Shown: positions 8,201 through 8,707 of the stretch, in pieces
Numbering within the stretch: the stretch's first letter is position 1
Layout of the letters: every line of letters starts with the position of its first letter
Assembly (NCBI GenBank): GCA_950075905.1
Contig: CATMVR010000165.1
Coordinates: forward strand, 1 to 8,707
DNA length: 8,707 bases
Origin: an uncultured Persicitalea sp.
GTDB taxonomy: Bacteria > Bacteroidota > Bacteroidia > Cytophagales > Spirosomataceae
Direction: 5' to 3'
The notes under the pieces: model-generated
Told to the model about the DNA's origin: nothing
Seen by the model: only the letters and a program-made list of their open reading frames with translations
The model's database searches: none
Translations under genes and position numbers: made by a program

Positions 8201-8341
8201 TACAAGCTGCCTTCCATCAAGTCTATCCTGAAAGTAGGAGGTACCAACCTATTTGGTAAGCCCTACGTGCAGGCTTACGGAAGCGCCGCCATCGGCTCTA
8301 TGTACTACGTTTCGCTCACTTTTGACGAGCTGCTGAATTAA
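5294..8341 (+). CDS. TonB-dependent outer-membrane receptor with carboxypeptidase-regulatory-like N-domain
   Basis: This 1015-residue outer-membrane barrel imports an unknown substrate, powered by TonB/ExbBD. Residues 1-27 form a signal peptide ending AFG before Gln28. Residues ~34-109 are a CarboxypepD_reg-like beta-sandwich (VGGRILD...GVSVQVKG...SDGKFEL...SSVGYESQEI), common on Bacteroidota receptors. EVIVSASR just after it may act as the TonB box. The plug follows at ~120-240, with MRGFG (174-178), LIDGMD (188-193) and LYGPNAI (227-233). The barrel runs to the C-terminal strand YYVSLTFDELLN. ELKPERIASYEIGYKG (784-799) is a familiar late-barrel motif. Residues 687-779 form an alanine-rich insert just before it. 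No SusD-like partner follows, and the protein lacks clear SusC-specific features, so I would not call it a SusC glycan importer. Iron-chelate, cobalamin or other uptake are all possible. Confidence 0.92.
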   Translation: MCKRFTRMASHAFAMLLIVLGTSVAFGQDGTTKVGGRILDAGTKDGLIGVSVQVKGKVIGTITDSDGKFELTTTTAPPFVLVISSVGYESQEIDINGNRTNLEIVLNEQAIMGQEVIVSASRVEESVMKSPVAVERMDIRAIRETPSASFYDALSNLKGIDLTTQGLLFKSVNMRGFGATGNPRTVQLIDGMDNSAPGLNFPIDNIVGIPELDLESVDVLPGAASALYGPNAINGLILMNSKSPFLYQGLSAVVKTGVMSATNRDVVTTPFYDGSIRYAKAFNNKFAFKVNLSYIQAQDWQATNYTNLNVGGVQNGTRGAGVDTDYDGMNVYGDEVQANLRTVGQGLITKGLLPASALSLFPSDNVSRTGYMERDLVDYNTKSFKANVALHYRINDKVEAVGQVNYGYGTTVYTGTGRYSLRNFNLTQAKLELRGDNFTVRAYTTQERSGDSYLAGLTAISMLNEFKNHETWFGQYGGAFAQARLRGLPEDQAHLAARQAADQGMPMPGTETFNTLLDKWRETPISQKGSSFLDKTNLYHAEGLYNFKNQIKVVDLLVGANVRQYQLRSEGTLFADMKDGRNGTIGITEFGGFAQVGKTLFNDHLKLTGSLRYDKNENFDGQFTPRVSAVTTFGDHNIRLSYQSGFRIPTTQNQYIDLTTPNAVLIGGLSEFNQRYNLEKGILRQNLDPAVVARYAAMPAVIQQATQYATAAITQQVTAGVTAQVDAAVKAGQIPNNPQVIAGAIQAGVAATLPGALQASLPGTIAQVLPAFAAAAIPKYQAPELKPERIASYEIGYKGLIGKKLFVDAYYYFSQYTNFIGSTVIIVPTLPAGPGLPIESGVASANTRIPYARPANTNEAINVQGFAIGADYSLSKGFFVGANFANNELNRFVPTPEQQYAGFNTPKNRYNLKFGKRLGSGDKIGFNVAFRHQDAFVWESGFVQPTNTAVPLFSNTTVQAINNLDAQVSYKLPSIKSILKVGGTNLFGKPYVQAYGSAAIGSMYYVSLTFDELLN
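7352..7630 (+). other. Alanine/glutamine-rich low-complexity insert in the receptor
   Basis: This stretch encodes residues 687-779 of the receptor. By my count 27 of 93 residues are alanine and 11 glutamine, with many Val, Ile, Thr and regular Gly/Pro breaks (for example ITQQVTAGVTAQVDAAVKAG). It lies between barrel segments, directly before the ELKPER motif, so it is probably a surface-exposed or periplasmic loop. The pattern suggests amphipathic helices rather than beta-strands. The nucleotide sequence is not an exact repeat. Confidence 0.7.
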
Positions 8342-8364
8342 GCCGCTGTACTCAGAGGTACTCA

Positions 8365-8408
8365 ATACGACGAGAGGGCATCCGAAATCGGATGCCCTCT
8401 CGTCGTAT
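8365..8408. repeat. Perfect 21-bp inverted repeat after the receptor gene (possible terminator)
   Basis: Arms 8365-8385 and 8388-8408 are exact reverse complements around a central AA. The arm core is CGACGAGAGGGCATCCGA. It lies 24 bases after the receptor stop and 42 bases from the stop of the convergent gene. Neither strand has a U-tract after the stem, so it is not a textbook Rho-independent terminator. It may still end or protect both convergent transcripts. Confidence 0.6.
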
Positions 8409-8449
8409 ATGTATATTGCTTTCAGAAAGCATAAATAATGCCTGTACCG

Positions 8450-8707
8450 TTACAGTTTTACTTCGCCGTGGTCGCCTTCGTCGTACTGCTCACCGGTTAC
8501 CAGGGCCTTGGCTATATGGTAGGCCTGCACCATACTGGACGAGCTGCTGTCCCAGTATTCAGCTTCTTTTACCTTCACTTTCAATACGGTCAGGTTGGGG
8601 TCGTCGAGGCCTTTGGGAAACCAGGCTTTGGCTACCGGACTCCATAGATCCTTCTTGACCGCCGGGTCGTTTACCAGCGAAGCTTCCCCAATCATGGAGA
8701 CGTACGA
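8450..8707 (-). CDS. Pyridoxamine 5'-phosphate oxidase-like / general stress protein 26 family (5' partial)
   Basis: The last 85 residues of a protein whose start lies beyond the right edge are visible, and the frame is open to the edge (SYVSMIGEASLVND). The internal ATG at 8695 is not the start. The pattern GEASLVNDPAVKKDLWSPVAKAWFPKGLDDPNLTVLKVKVKEAEYWD matches the C-terminal half of general-stress-protein-26-like proteins. These are small proteins with the split-barrel, flavin-binding fold of pyridoxamine phosphate oxidase. The tail MVQAYHIAKALVTGEQYDEGDHGEVKL is also typical. Members are thought to bind FMN or FAD and are linked to stress responses; true pyridoxine oxidase activity is not expected. 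It is convergent with the TonB receptor and shares the palindrome between them. Confidence 0.85.
   Translation of the reverse strand, partial: SYVSMIGEASLVNDPAVKKDLWSPVAKAWFPKGLDDPNLTVLKVKVKEAEYWDSSSSSMVQAYHIAKALVTGEQYDEGDHGEVKL

Noticed and set aside
5294..8341. Receptor as a SusC of a polysaccharide utilisation locus
   Set aside because: No SusD, sulfatase or glycoside hydrolase gene is adjacent, and a hairpin plus a convergent gene follow it directly.
8348..8364. GTACTCA direct repeat (8348-8354 and 8358-8364)
   Set aside because: Two 7-base copies ten bases apart are easily due to chance, with no sign of an attachment site or array.

Overview
The window looks like ordinary chromosome from a member of the Bacteroidota, most likely the Cytophagales (Spirosoma/Dyadobacter-like). 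The evidence is a C-terminal type IX secretion (T9SS) sorting domain, a TonB-dependent receptor with an N-terminal carboxypeptidase-regulatory-like domain, a stand-alone cytochrome b5-like protein of a type common in this phylum, no clear Shine-Dalgarno sequences, and a perfect TAnnTTTG promoter element. GC content is moderate. I see no phage, insertion sequence, CRISPR, tRNA or rRNA.

Layout, left to right. (1) Positions 2-883 (+) hold the 3' end of a large secreted Ig-like/T9SS protein. Its probable terminator lies inside the 3' end of the convergent gene. (2) A minus-strand pair at 2000-928 encodes a small cytochrome b5-like protein and a BadF/N-acetylglucosamine-kinase-family kinase, overlapping by ATGA. 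(3) A divergent lipocalin-like lipoprotein at 2163-2609 (+) ends in a strong terminator that lies only 22 bases before thiL at 2687-3718 (+), thiamine-monophosphate kinase. (4) A bidirectional terminator separates thiL from a convergent mannose-1-phosphate guanylyltransferase at 4842-3775 (-). That gene carries an in-frame TGA exactly where a conserved tryptophan codon is expected. (5) A 451-base AT-rich divergent intergenic region leads to a 1015-residue TonB-dependent receptor at 5294-8341 (+), with an unusual 93-residue alanine-rich insert. (6) A perfect 21-bp inverted repeat without a U-tract follows. (7) The C-terminal part of a general-stress-protein-26-like flavin-binding (PPOX-fold) protein runs off the right edge on the minus strand.

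The genes do not form one pathway. They are mostly single-gene or two-gene units: amino-sugar phosphorylation, thiamine diphosphate synthesis, GDP-mannose synthesis for surface glycans, nutrient uptake across the outer membrane, and secretion. I found no convincing new multi-gene system. The most notable observations are the interrupted manC, the alanine-rich receptor insert and the long palindrome after the receptor gene.
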